Source of the DNA: Bradyrhizobium elkanii WSM2783
Lineage (GTDB): Bacteria; Pseudomonadota; Alphaproteobacteria; Rhizobiales; Xanthobacteraceae
NCBI RefSeq assembly: GCF_000472865.1
Contig: NZ_AXAP01000056.1
Location: 15,205 to 54,176 of the forward strand
Direction: 5' to 3'
Length of the DNA stretch: 38,972 bases
The notes beneath the pieces are model-generated. The model saw nothing but the letters and a program-made list of their open reading frames with translations, did no database searches and was not told the origin of the DNA. Shown here in pieces: positions 1 through 8,555 of this stretch. A program made the position numbers and the translations under genes. The first letter of the stretch is position 1. Each line of letters opens with the position of its first letter.

Positions 1-389
1 CGTTCAGAGGCGTAGCGGCAAACCTTTTCGCAGTCGGTTTCGCTCAGGCCAACCGGCCGGCAGATGCGGGTTCGACAATGCAGATATTTCGACAGGGGCG
101 CCGACACGACACCTTCGTCGAGATTGGCTTCGATCAGGACGTGGGGCTCGCCCTCGGTTGCGGCGCCCGCTATCGGCCCGACGTACAACGCCGAATGCGA
201 CCAGGTCGATTGAGTCAGATATTTGATGCCGCCGGAAATACGACCTTTGCCTTCGACCAGCAAAACGTCACCGGGTCGAAGAGTGTCGCGTAAGGCGGTC
301 GAATCCTTCGAGGTGAGCGGCTCACGGTGGTTGGCCGACTTCTGCAGCCAAGCAATCAAACGTCCCACGTTCTCGAACATCCAGCCCAT
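1..389 (-). CDS. YiiX/NlpC-P60-like permuted papain-fold hydrolase, 3' end outside window
   Basis: The minus strand is open from an ATG at 389 to the window edge, so the C-terminus is missing. The N-terminal part reads MGWMFENVGRLIAWLQ. It then has the block GDVLLVEGKGRISGGIKYLT followed by WSHSALYVG. This is the pattern of YiiX/YebB-type permuted NlpC/P60 hydrolases, in which the WSH histidine belongs to the active site and the catalytic cysteine comes later, beyond the edge. These enzymes act on lipid, peptide or peptidoglycan-type amide and ester bonds; the substrate here is unknown. An in-frame GTG sits directly before the ATG and could be the start instead. The gene points out of the window and no partner is visible. 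The family call is good, the function is not resolved. Confidence 0.75.
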   Translation of the reverse strand, partial: MGWMFENVGRLIAWLQKSANHREPLTSKDSTALRDTLRPGDVLLVEGKGRISGGIKYLTQSTWSHSALYVGPIAGAATEGEPHVLIEANLDEGVVSAPLSKYLHCRTRICRPVGLSETDCEKVCRYASE

Positions 390-1100
390 CACTCGTCGCT
401 CGAATTTTTGGTGTTTTCCCGTATGGCAGTTCCAAGTCAGCTTTGTCGTTCGGTTACCCAAGTCACGCTCCAAGCGTAATCATAGAGAGATGGACTGGAC
501 AATTGCACGAGAGGGTTGATCCGTGCGTACGTTTGTCTGAGACGGGTATACCGAGGTTTAGGATCGACCACCCTTGCGATTGATGGGAACGTCGCACCTC
601 GCTCGGCGGCTACCGAGCGACATCGGTCCATCAGGCGGGTGACGCTGTTGTTCACCCAGTGCGTTCGCGAGGTCGGCGCCGCCAAGCGACAAATCGAATC
701 GTCAGCGCCGCCCAGAAGACGCACGGCGCGTCTACCGGCTCGGCGTTGGGGCTGATTTCGGATTTTGGCCCGCAACCGACCTTCCGACCGTCGTGTCGAG
801 TGCCGGTTATCGGGGATAAAGCGCAAGTCGCCGGATGATGTCGTGAAGTCGCAGTTTGATGGACAAGCGGAAGTATCGCGAGGAGTCAGAGTATTACCGC
901 TTGTGACCCGGAGCGGACACCGGCAGTCCTGGTTTTGGACAGAGAAGTCCTTCTCGCTGGTTCAGGTTCATTCTCTGATAGCGCGTGTCAGAAGCACATC
1001 CTATGATGGCTACGCGGCGATGCCGCCGCAAAGCCAATATCTTACTTGCTATGCGGAAGCACAATCTTGCCGTACCCAACAACAGACGCACGAGGGCATC
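390..1100. other. Gene-poor stretch upstream of the DUF1254 pseudogene
   Basis: No open frame in these 711 bases has a recognisable family or a convincing start. A minus-strand frame of 129 codons (437-826) is Arg-rich and overlaps a similarly long plus-strand frame, as expected of high-GC non-coding DNA. The only recognisable structure is a diverged copy of the intergenic repeat described separately at about 815-935. Confidence 0.5.
815..935 (+). repeat. Diverged intergenic repeat, copy C (weakest copy)
   Basis: Blocks shared with the copies at 2572-2700 and 5540-5670 occur in the same order and orientation: GCGGAAGT followed closely by ATCG, a spacer of about 22-25 bases, then CGCT-TGTGACCC and CGGAC. 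The 5' half aligns only loosely. It lies upstream of the DUF1254 gene. Confidence 0.4.
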
Positions 1101-2512
1101 ATGAAGCACGCATGTTTGGCCGGCTTGCTTGGCGCCAGCTTGTTGGCCGGTTTGGCAGCTCCTGCCGGAGCTCAGACCGCAGTCACAGAACAAGAGGCTC
1201 GGTCAATCGCGGTCGATGCTTATCTCTATTTCTATCCGCCCATCTCAATGGATGTCACGCGGAAGGTGTTCACCAACATCGAGCCCAGTAAAATTCCAGG
1301 CAGAGGGCCGATGAACACTTTTTAGAGTATGCATGCATATCCATCAGCCAGTGCTACAACTTCGACACCCTATACTCCGCTGCATGGCTCGACATGACGA
1401 AGGCGCCGATGGTCGTATCGGTACCTGACACGAATGGGCGCTACTACCTGCTTCCGATGTTGGACATGTGGAGCAACGTGTTTGCTTCGCCCGGATGGCG
1501 AACCACTGGCACCCAGGCAGGCAATTTCCTGCTGACGCAACCCGGCTGGAGCGGCACCATTCCGCAAGGCATGACGCGTATCGAAGCACCGACGCCTATC
1601 GTTTGGATCATCGGCCGCACCAAGACTGACGGCCCACCGGACTACGAGGCGGTCAATAAACTTCAGGCAGGGTATAAGGCCTCGCCGCTCTCGGAGTGGG
1701 GCAAGCCCCCTGTGCCGGCCAAAGTGACAATCGACCCCACGGTAGACATGAAGACGCCGCCCAAGGTTCAAGTGGACACGATGTCTGCGGAAAAATACTT
1801 TGCCCACGCCGCCGAGCTTCTCAAGACGATCCCGCCGCACATCACCGATCAGCCAATCATCGCCCAATTGAAGAAGGTCGGCTTCGAGCGCGGCAAAAGC
1901 TTTGATGTTCAGAAACTCGACCCCGCGATCCGGAAAGCTTTCGCGGGCGTTCCCGAGGAAGCGCAGAAACTGATGGCATGGAAGATACCGACGCTCGCTC
2001 GCGTCGTTAACGGTTGGTCGATGAACACCGACACGATGGGCGTCTACGGCAACTACTATTTGAAACGCGCCATTGTCACCCAAGTCGGTCTCGGCGCGAA
2101 CCTCCCCGAGGATGCCATATACCCGATCAACCTTGCCGACGACACCGGAAGGCCGCTCGACGGAGCGAACAGGTACACGCTTAGCTTTGACAAGGGGAAT
2201 ATCCCGCCAGCGTATGCGTTCTGGTCCATTACGCTGTATGATGCCGAAGGGTTTCAGGTCGCGAACCCCCTCAATCGGTTCAACCTCAGCAGTTGGATGC
2301 CGCTGAAATACAACGCGGATGGATCGCTCGACCTGTATTTCCAGAACGAAAGTCCTGGGCCTGACAAGGACGCCAACTGGCTTCCCGCCCCGAAAGGCGC
2401 GTTCAACTTGCTGATGCGTTTATATGCCCCGAAGTCGGAGGCGCTGACTGGCAAGTGGAACCCGCCCCCGGTCACGCGGGTGCAGGCACTGCAGAGCTTG
2501 AGCGCTCAATAA
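1101..2512 (+). pseudogene. DUF1254/DUF1214 family protein, frameshifted
   Basis: The ATG at 1101 opens a secreted protein with a signal peptide (MKHACLAGLLGASLLAGLAA, then PAGAQ). It continues with the DUF1254 start (EARSIAVDAYLYFYPPISMD) and stops at a TAG at 1323-1325, just after GPMNTF. Beyond the stop, frame 1 still reads MHAYPSA, as expected for the family. The match then jumps to another frame, YNFDTLYSAAWLD, which runs without interruption through KAPMVVSVPDTNGRYYLLP and the C-terminal DUF1214 region to 2512. The coding sequence therefore carries a premature stop plus a small deletion or frameshift between about 1323 and 1355. The downstream frame could start at an ATG at 1394, but that protein would lack the signal peptide and part of the first domain. 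Family members are often annotated as hypothetical exported proteins. Sequencing error is the main alternative. Confidence 0.8.
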
Positions 2513-2529
2513 AATAACACGACCCAAGA

Positions 2530-2557
2530 GCGCAGCGACGTGCAAATGCCGCTGCGC
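2530..2557 (+). terminator. Hairpin downstream of the DUF1254 gene
   Basis: The arms GCGCAGCG (2530-2537) and CGCTGCGC (2550-2557) are perfect reverse complements around a 12-base loop, 18 bases after the stop codon. No T-run follows, so this is a possible terminator or 3' stabilising hairpin rather than a classical intrinsic terminator. Confidence 0.4.
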
Positions 2558-2571
2558 ATACCCGAGATTGG

Positions 2572-2700
2572 ACGCATGCCGGCTTCTGGCCTAATGCGAA
2601 ATCCGCGCGGGGTTCTGAAATGGTCTGCTTGTCGGGTTAGACCGGAAGTGACCGGTCGCCCTTCCAAGCAGCACTCGTGACCCCAAGCGGAGGTCATGCG
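2572..2700 (+). repeat. Diverged intergenic repeat, copy A
   Basis: This aligns along its length with 5540-5670: GCCTAATGCGAA / GCCCAAATGCGAA, CTGAAATGGTC / TCGAAATGGTC, GACCGGAAGTGACCG / GAGCGGAAGTGATCG, and a tail GTGACCCCAAGCGGA / TTGACCCACAACGGA. The tail resembles abundant rhizobial intergenic repeats (from memory, not searched). It lies between the DUF1254 gene and the synthase-like gene. Confidence 0.65.
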
Positions 2701-2814
2701 CAACAGTTTCGCAGATACGGCGCATCACTCTGGCGCGTGCCTTGATAGCATTCGCGCGTGCTGAATGGGGGACGCCGCCACCGCGACTTGGAGCCGCGTG
2801 TTTTGCGCGTTGAA

Positions 2815-2829
2815 CCTGAACTGTTCAGG
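2815..2829. promoter_or_regulatory. Perfect 7-1-7 palindrome upstream of the synthase-like gene
   Basis: CCTGAACTGTTCAGG is a perfect palindrome about 175 bases before the start at 3004. It has the size of an operator for a dimeric regulator. It does not match the alphaproteobacterial LexA spacing (GTTC-N7-GTTC). No regulator gene is adjacent, so the role is inferred from symmetry alone. Confidence 0.35.
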
Positions 2830-3003
2830 CGCACTTTTGCTCTAATTGCCGCGCTAAATGGCCTTCCGTTCTGTCTTGGGTAACATTCGTTGTGAAGTGA
2901 CGGGCGACATTTATTGTGGGCCGCCGCAAGGCCGTACGGAAGATTACTAGCCCAGGTCACCCTGGAGCCCAGCTCGGCAGCCGCATATCGGCGGGGAGAG
3001 CGC

Positions 3004-5502
3004 GTGCATCTAACGAAAGCGAAATCGCGGGACGAAACCGGTCGAAGAGTCCGATTCTATCTGGCTCTTGGCTTGGTGACGGCGGCGACGCTGATGCTGC
3101 AGATCATCGAGACTAGAATCATTTCCGTTATCTCATGGTACCACCTGGCCTTCTTCGTCATCAGTATTGCCATGTTCGGCCTGACGGCTGGCGCGGTTTT
3201 TGTCTATTTGCGCAAGGAGAAGTTCAGACCGGAGCAACTGTCCTACGACCTGGCTGTGGCGGCGCTGGCCTTCGCCTTAACGGCCGATCTTGCCATGCTC
3301 GTGCAATTGACGTTGGTGACAGGTGCTTCGCCGTCACTCACCTCCCTGGTGGCTTGGGCAGAATTGGCACTCTGTCTCGCCGTTCCATTTTTCTTTTCGG
3401 GCATTGTTGTGAGTCTTGCCCTGACGCGCAGCCCCTATGCAATCGGAAATGTCTACGGAGCGGATCTGATCGGCGCGTCCGCTGGGTGCATCGGCGCCCT
3501 CGTGCTCCTGAATGTGATGAGCGGGCCATCAGCGGTGTTGTGGGTCGGTGCGCTCATCGGGCTCGCGGCACTTGGCTTCGCCAGCTCCGGACTCGGTACC
3601 CTGTCCGAACCCACCTCGCTCGGGTCCAAGCTCTTTCGCTTCCGCCGAAGCATTGTCATCGGCTGCCTACTCTTTGCGATTGCGAACATGCTCACGACCT
3701 ATGGCGTTCGACCGACGATCATCAAAGATCACGTGGAAACGCAGGCCCACCTTGCGTACGATCGCTGGAATTCGTTTTCCCGCATCACCGTCAGTCGGAG
3801 CGAAACCGTCCCGCCGGCGATGTTCGGTGCCTCGCCACGTTTGCCGCATTCGACCATTGAGCAGCGAGCGCTGAATATCGACGGCGGCGCCGGCACCGCC
3901 CTGTACCGCTTCGGCGGAGACCTCGCGAGTCTAGGGTTCCTGCGCTATGACGTGACCAACCTTGCCTACGCCATTCCGGACCTAAAAACCGGTGCCGTGA
4001 TCGGCGTGGGTGGTGGTCGGGACGTTCTGTCGCAACGCCTCTTCGGCCTGAGTGACGTGACGGGGGTCGAGATCAATCCGATCATCATCGACGTCCTGGA
4101 GCGCCAGTTTTCCGACTATACGGCGATCACGACGTTGGATGGGGTGAAGTTCGAGGTCGACGAGGCGCGCAGCTGGTTTGCCCGCACACCGCGCTCCTTC
4201 GATGTCATCCAGATGAGCCTGATCGATACCTGGGCGGCGACGGGCGCGGGCGCCTTCACGCTCACAGAGAACGGTCTTTACACCGTCGAGGCCTGGCAAC
4301 GTTTTCTCGGTCGGCTTAATCCAAGTGGCCTGTTCACGGTGAGCCGCTGGTACGCGCCCGGCGAAGTGAACGAGACCGGGCGATTGGTCAGCCTCGGTGT
4401 CGCAACTCTTCTTGCAAGCGGCGCCGCCGAGCCCCGCCGCCACCTCTTCCTCGCCGCAGCCGGGAAGGTAGCGACCCTGATCGTGACGAAGTCGCCGCTC
4501 TCGCCGGCGGCGCTCAGGGCGCTCGAGGATGCCGCCAATGCCAATGAATTCACGGTGCTGTTAAGCCCGGACACGTCCGCGCCATCCGCCGTGCTTGGGC
4601 AGATCGTCAGTGCTACGGACCGTCGCATGCTCGACCGGGCGACCACCGGCTTCTATCTCGACCTCACGCCGCCGACCGATGCGCGCCCTTTCTTCTTCAA
4701 CCAGTTGTGGTTCGCTACGCTGTTTGACGCGGACGTGTTCTCGCACTTCACCCACATCGGCGTGTTCGCGGGCAACCTGATCGCGACGCTGACCCTTGCC
4801 ATGCTCGTTCTGATCTCGGTCGCGCTGGTCGCCGCTACGATCATTGTTCCGCTGCGGCCGACGGTCAGAGAAGCCGGCTGGCAGCTGGCCGTGGGCGGCT
4901 CCATTTATTTCGTTCTGATCGGAAGCGGGTTCATGATGGTCGAGATCGCTTTGCTGCAGCGAATGAGCGTCTTCCTCGGTCATCCCGTCTACGCGTTGAG
5001 TGTCGTCCTGTTCAGCCTGATCCTGTGGACAGGCTTCGGCAGCCTGGCATCCGAGCGCATCCGCCTTGTCGGAACAGGCAAGCTCTTGGCCTGGAGCGTG
5101 GCGAGTGCCGCTTACTTGTTCGCGTTGCCGTTCTGGCTGCCTCCGCTCTTGGTTGATCTTGATGGCGCGGGCCTGCTCATTCGCGCCGGCCTGTGTGTTC
5201 TTGTCCTGGCGCCGGCAGGGTTCCTGATGGGCTTTGGATTTCCCACCGGCATGCGACTGGTCTCAACAATCAGCACGGGCCCCACGCCATGGTTCTGGGG
5301 CATCAACGGTGCTGCGGGCGTGCTCGCCGCAAGTGTCGCCGTTGCCACCAGCATTGCCTTCAGTATCGATACGACGCTCAGGATCGGGGCCGCCTGCTAT
5401 CTCCTGGTCGCCGCTCCTGCAGTGATGTTGATGTCCGCTGGCGCCCGATCCAGCCACGCCACTCTCCGATCCCTGCACCCGAGCGAGCGTACGAATGTAT
5501 AG
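3004..5502 (+). CDS. Polytopic membrane protein with spermidine-synthase-like domain
   Basis: The protein is 832 residues from a GTG start at 3004, chosen because GGGGAGAG lies just upstream; an upstream ATG at 2914 has no such site. Several hydrophobic helices come first (ALGLVTAATLMLQIIETR, WYHLAFFVISIAMFGLTAGA). A soluble Rossmann domain follows, with GVGGGRD near residues 334-340 and the acidic GVEIN (Glu near 356). This is the nucleotide-binding pattern of the polyamine aminopropyltransferase family. A second membrane block closes the protein (VLISVALVAATIIVPL, GGSIYFVLIGSGFMMVEIALLQ). Bacterial proteins of this layout are usually annotated as spermidine-synthase-like or hypothetical. 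Decarboxylated-SAM chemistry is not shown for them and the soluble domain may act on another substrate. No polyamine gene is adjacent. The gene lies between two direct copies of an intergenic repeat. Confidence 0.8.
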   Translation: MHLTKAKSRDETGRRVRFYLALGLVTAATLMLQIIETRIISVISWYHLAFFVISIAMFGLTAGAVFVYLRKEKFRPEQLSYDLAVAALAFALTADLAMLVQLTLVTGASPSLTSLVAWAELALCLAVPFFFSGIVVSLALTRSPYAIGNVYGADLIGASAGCIGALVLLNVMSGPSAVLWVGALIGLAALGFASSGLGTLSEPTSLGSKLFRFRRSIVIGCLLFAIANMLTTYGVRPTIIKDHVETQAHLAYDRWNSFSRITVSRSETVPPAMFGASPRLPHSTIEQRALNIDGGAGTALYRFGGDLASLGFLRYDVTNLAYAIPDLKTGAVIGVGGGRDVLSQRLFGLSDVTGVEINPIIIDVLERQFSDYTAITTLDGVKFEVDEARSWFARTPRSFDVIQMSLIDTWAATGAGAFTLTENGLYTVEAWQRFLGRLNPSGLFTVSRWYAPGEVNETGRLVSLGVATLLASGAAEPRRHLFLAAAGKVATLIVTKSPLSPAALRALEDAANANEFTVLLSPDTSAPSAVLGQIVSATDRRMLDRATTGFYLDLTPPTDARPFFFNQLWFATLFDADVFSHFTHIGVFAGNLIATLTLAMLVLISVALVAATIIVPLRPTVREAGWQLAVGGSIYFVLIGSGFMMVEIALLQRMSVFLGHPVYALSVVLFSLILWTGFGSLASERIRLVGTGKLLAWSVASAAYLFALPFWLPPLLVDLDGAGLLIRAGLCVLVLAPAGFLMGFGFPTGMRLVSTISTGPTPWFWGINGAAGVLAASVAVATSIAFSIDTTLRIGAACYLLVAAPAVMLMSAGARSSHATLRSLHPSERTNV

Positions 5503-5539
5503 GATATCGGGTGGGCCGCGCCGACGAGGTCATCGAGTG

Positions 5540-5670
5540 CGAGAGCTTCCGGTGTTGGCCCAAATGCGAAGTTCGGCTTAACTTCGAAATGGTCCGATTT
5601 ATCGGGGGAGAGCGGAAGTGATCGACCGATCAGCCAAATGGCGCTGTTGACCCACAACGGACCTCGTGCG
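5540..5670 (+). repeat. Diverged intergenic repeat, copy B
   Basis: This is the counterpart of the copy at 2572-2700, in the same orientation, starting about 38 bases after the stop of the synthase-like gene. The shared blocks are listed there. The two copies bracket that gene as imperfect direct repeats. Confidence 0.65.
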
Positions 5671-5763
5671 GTGAACAGCGTTCGGCTCTCAACACTAAGA
5701 GAGCTTCCCCCAGCGCGTTCTGTGGCCCACCACATCGGCCCGTGCCACCGAGGGTGATCACGC

Positions 5764-6480
5764 CCAAACAAACCCATCCAAGTATGCCGATGGTGACGAC
5801 CCCCGCACCGAGCACCATCACGGGTACGGTCATGGCGAGGTAGTAAGGTCCGTCGACGAGCTCAAAGGGTAGCAGAAAGAACATGATCGAAGCCGCCGCA
5901 TAGACCAGCAGGGTGGCGACGTTCAGCCCGAGGAAGGCGCGGTTCTCCACGAGGCGAGGCGGCGTCATCGGGTGTTTGCTTCTGAGCTCCCAGAACGCAT
6001 AGACGGCGAGCCCGACAATGCCAAGCCCGGCGACGATCGTGAGCACCGTGCCCGATCGGCTGGAGCGTCCGCGGCGGCCTGAGCTTCACCGGGGCCGATC
6101 TGGCTGAGCGCCCAGGCGACCGCCCCGATCGCTGAAGCGAGGATCGCGGTGCCAATCACGAATTTGCGCTGGATGCGGCCATCTTTCGGCGCGAAGACCA
6201 GCAGAACCCCCGCTGCAATGAGCGCGAGCGGCGGGTTGATCCAGAACACGGAGGGCCAACCAAAGGTCTCGGTCAGCCAGCCGCCCAGGACAGGACCTCC
6301 GGCGGTGGTGAGAGCCGATGCCGCGGCCCATATGCCGATCGCCGGGTTCCGCTCCGCGCGGATAGGTGGCCCCGATCAGGGCGAGGCTGGCGGGGGTGAC
6401 GATCGCTGCGGCCGCTTCCTGCGCGACGCGGGCAGCGATCAGCCAGACGGGCGAAGGCGCCAGCGCGCAAGCCGCGGCCG
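5764..6480 (-). pseudogene. MFS drug-efflux transporter (EmrB/QacA-like), decayed
   Basis: Successive reading frames on the minus strand give consecutive pieces of a 14-helix MFS permease. They are LAPSPVWLIAARVAQEAAAA with TPASLALIGATYPRGAE, then after a shift NPAIGIWAAASALTTAGGPV and GWPSVFWINPPLALIAAG, then after another break MLTIVAGLGIVGLAVYAFWE and NVATLLVYAAASIMFFLLPF. A short tail (AMTVPVMVLGAG) looks like a later segment joined by deletion. The N-terminal third, including the first helices and the DRFG loop, is absent. At least two frameshifts and an internal deletion make a functional pump impossible. An ATG at 6548 with no transporter similarity after it may be the relic of the original start. 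Confidence 0.8.
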
Positions 6481-6610
6481 CAAGGCTCTACAAACGGCTG
6501 CATCTCGTGGCGATGAACTCGCCGTCTCTGGTTTGTAGGAGTGGTCATTTGCAGTCTCGTTTCAGGTTGTAGGCGCTTCTGACAGCGATCTCACACTGTG
6601 ACGGTCGAAT

Positions 6611-6700
6611 CCCGGCGAGGGAAATTACCTCTCGCCTTGGAATCGATAGGCGATCGTCCTTGCCGCTCGCCGCGCGGCGTAATGCCGTCGCGGCCTGCGC
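6611..6700 (-). repeat. Three-copy upstream element, copy 1
   Basis: Read on the minus strand this contains CGAT-CGCCT-ATCG followed by GGCGAGAGGT-AATTTCC-CTCGCC. Both are also found at 13931-14010 and 29812-29890. Similarity to copy 2 extends further 5' (GCATTACGCCGC, GGCGAGCGGCAA). It precedes the decayed MFS gene, with the element ending about 60 bases before the ATG at 6548 and pointing at it. Confidence 0.65.
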
Positions 6701-6869
6701 AACTTGCCATGATTTACGAATGGCGATGAGGACCGTCGCGGCACAATTCCCGGCCGCTATGAAAACTATACGCGCCGGCTATTGGAAAAATTCGTCCGGC
6801 ACTGCGATCAATAACTGCGACGTTCGCAAATTTGACCGAATAGCGCCCAGCAGAAAACGGAGCCCCCTG

Positions 6870-7274
6870 ATGTCCGAGAGCTTTCCACTCCCAACTGAGC
6901 CCGAAGGCGTTATCCCGTCTCTGGTCAAGCGATTTAACTCCGGAAAGATCGAGGCAATGATGGCCTTGTACGCCCCGGAGGCGGTATTCGTCGCGAACGA
7001 CGGGCGAACCATCACTGATCGCGCCGAGTTCACGGCCATACTCGAGCGCGATATCAAGCTCGGCCTGCCGCTGAAGGCAAATGTGCGCCATGTGTTCGTC
7101 GGCGGCGACACCGCCCAGATCGTGCTGGACTGGTCAATTGACGGAACAGGTCCTGACGGCAAGATCGTGCACATGCACGGCACAGCGAGCGACATCATGC
7201 GGCGCGGCGCGGATGGGTTCTGGCGGTACATTATCGACAATAATCAAGGCACCGCGGTGCGACATCCCGCCTGA
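6870..7274 (+). CDS. SnoaL-like / nuclear transport factor 2-fold protein
   Basis: The protein is 134 residues from an ATG at 6870; ACGGAG lies about 6 bases upstream. An in-frame upstream extension exists but has neither a ribosome site nor family similarity. The sequence shows the usual order for SnoaL/DUF4440-like proteins: an N-terminal helix with LVKRFNSGKIEAMMALYAPE, then AVFVANDGRTITDRAEF, then strands ending in GTASDIMRRGADGFWRYIID. This fold makes a cone-shaped pocket used by small isomerases, hydrolases or ligand binders. No catalytic residue can be assigned here. It sits between a decayed efflux gene and an oxidoreductase on the same strand, with about 275 gene-free bases before the next gene. 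Confidence 0.8.
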   Translation: MSESFPLPTEPEGVIPSLVKRFNSGKIEAMMALYAPEAVFVANDGRTITDRAEFTAILERDIKLGLPLKANVRHVFVGGDTAQIVLDWSIDGTGPDGKIVHMHGTASDIMRRGADGFWRYIIDNNQGTAVRHPA

Positions 7275-7548
7275 CGGATGTGCGCCACGGCAGCTCTCAG
7301 CGATGGAGCCGCTCTTCAGGTTGGCGTCGACGATCACCGTGGTACCGGCCTGGCGCAGCTGCTTGATACTGGTCAAGCGACTGCCCTGCACCGAGCGGCT
7401 CGGGAAGCGAGGTCACATCGCCACTCGCAAAAACAATCTTGCACCTTCGCTTTCGGAAGCTACCCATGCCGCGGGCATAGGACGTCGAACGGGCTTTTAT
7501 CGCCGCAAATATCCAGCAAAGGGACAAGCAACCGAGGAGACAATTCAG

Positions 7549-8466
7549 ATGAAGGCGATCGTCGTAACGGACCAGGCTGCGGGAACGGCCGGGATGAAGC
7601 TGGTGGAGCGGCCTGAGCCGCAGGCAGCGATTAACGACGTCGTCGTTCAGGTTCATGCGTCGGGATTCACCTGGGATGAGCTGACGTGGCCCTCGACCTG
7701 GACCGATCGCCTCGGCCGTGACCGGGCGCCGGTGATTCCCGGGCAAGAGCTGGCCGGAGTGGTCACCGCCCTTGGCTATGGCACGAGGGGGCTGTCCGTG
7801 GGACAGCGGGTGTTCGGCCTCGCGGACTCGTATCGCGGCGGCACGCTGGCCGAGTATGTGGCAGTCGAGGCACGCAACCTCGCGCCGCTGCCGAGCGATG
7901 TCGACTTCACAGTGGCCGCGAGCGTGGCGATGCCGGGCCTGACGGCGTGGCAGGGACTGTTCGAGCACGGCCACCTTCAGGCGGGGCAGAGCGTCCTCGT
8001 GCACGGCGCGGCCGGCGCAGTCGGTTCGATGGTGACCCAGCTCGCACGAGAGGCGGGCGCCTACGTCATCGGCACCGGACGCGCCGCCCACCGTCAGACG
8101 GCGCTCGACTTCGGCGCGCAGGAGTTCGTCGCTCTCGAGAACGACGCCCTCGAAGACGCCGGTCCAGTCGATCTGGTTTTCGATCTCATCGGCGGAGACA
8201 TCGCGAAGCGGTCCGCAGGCTTGATTCGAGCTGGAGGAACGCTGGTGACCATCGCCGGCCCGACCGAGGCACGGCCCGCCGACGGCCTGACGATCGACTT
8301 TGTTCTCGTGTCCCATCGCGCCCAACTGGGTGAGATCGTTCAGCGGGTGCGGGACGGACGACTGTGGACGAACATCGGCAACATCGCGACCCTCGACGAT
8401 GCCGTCGCCGCTTTCAATCCGACCAAGCGGATCAGCGGGAAAACGATCATCCGCGTTCGTCCGTGA
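7549..8466 (+). CDS. Zinc-independent NADPH:quinone oxidoreductase (MDR family), plus-strand paralogue
   Basis: The protein is 305 residues from an ATG at 7549, with GAGGAGA 8 bases upstream. This start matches exactly that of the paralogue at 12318. The N-terminal GroES-like domain has VVQVHASGF and the PGQELAGVV turn. The cofactor domain has HGAAGAVGSMVTQLAREAGA near residues 152-171, the Rossmann motif of the QOR branch of medium-chain dehydrogenases. The zinc-binding cysteines of alcohol dehydrogenases are absent. These enzymes reduce quinones or conjugated enones with NADPH, and the physiological substrate is not evident. By eye about 80 percent of residues agree with the protein at 11401-12318. 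The frameshifted methyltransferase gene follows 89 bases downstream and could be co-transcribed. Confidence 0.9.
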   Translation: MKAIVVTDQAAGTAGMKLVERPEPQAAINDVVVQVHASGFTWDELTWPSTWTDRLGRDRAPVIPGQELAGVVTALGYGTRGLSVGQRVFGLADSYRGGTLAEYVAVEARNLAPLPSDVDFTVAASVAMPGLTAWQGLFEHGHLQAGQSVLVHGAAGAVGSMVTQLAREAGAYVIGTGRAAHRQTALDFGAQEFVALENDALEDAGPVDLVFDLIGGDIAKRSAGLIRAGGTLVTIAGPTEARPADGLTIDFVLVSHRAQLGEIVQRVRDGRLWTNIGNIATLDDAVAAFNPTKRISGKTIIRVRP

Positions 8467-8555
8467 GGACTCGGGCACGGCGAGCGGTTCTGCGCTCCTC
8501 GTGGATCATCGCCGCCTTTTGGATCGTGGCGTAGCAGCACAAGGAGACTGGTTTG

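Noticed and set aside
437..826. 129-codon minus-strand open frame
   Set aside because: Arg-rich, no family features, and overlapped by an equally long plus-strand frame, as expected for non-coding high-GC DNA.
2811..2829. LexA (SOS) box before the synthase-like gene
   Set aside because: GAAC and GTTC are present but not with the alphaproteobacterial seven-base spacing.
2914..3003. Upstream ATG extension of the synthase-like gene
   Set aside because: No ribosome site, no similarity, and a good GGGGAG precedes the GTG at 3004.
7297..8478. 393-codon minus-strand frame opposite the plus-strand quinone oxidoreductase
   Set aside because: Antisense to a well supported gene; composition typical of a mirrored high-GC frame.
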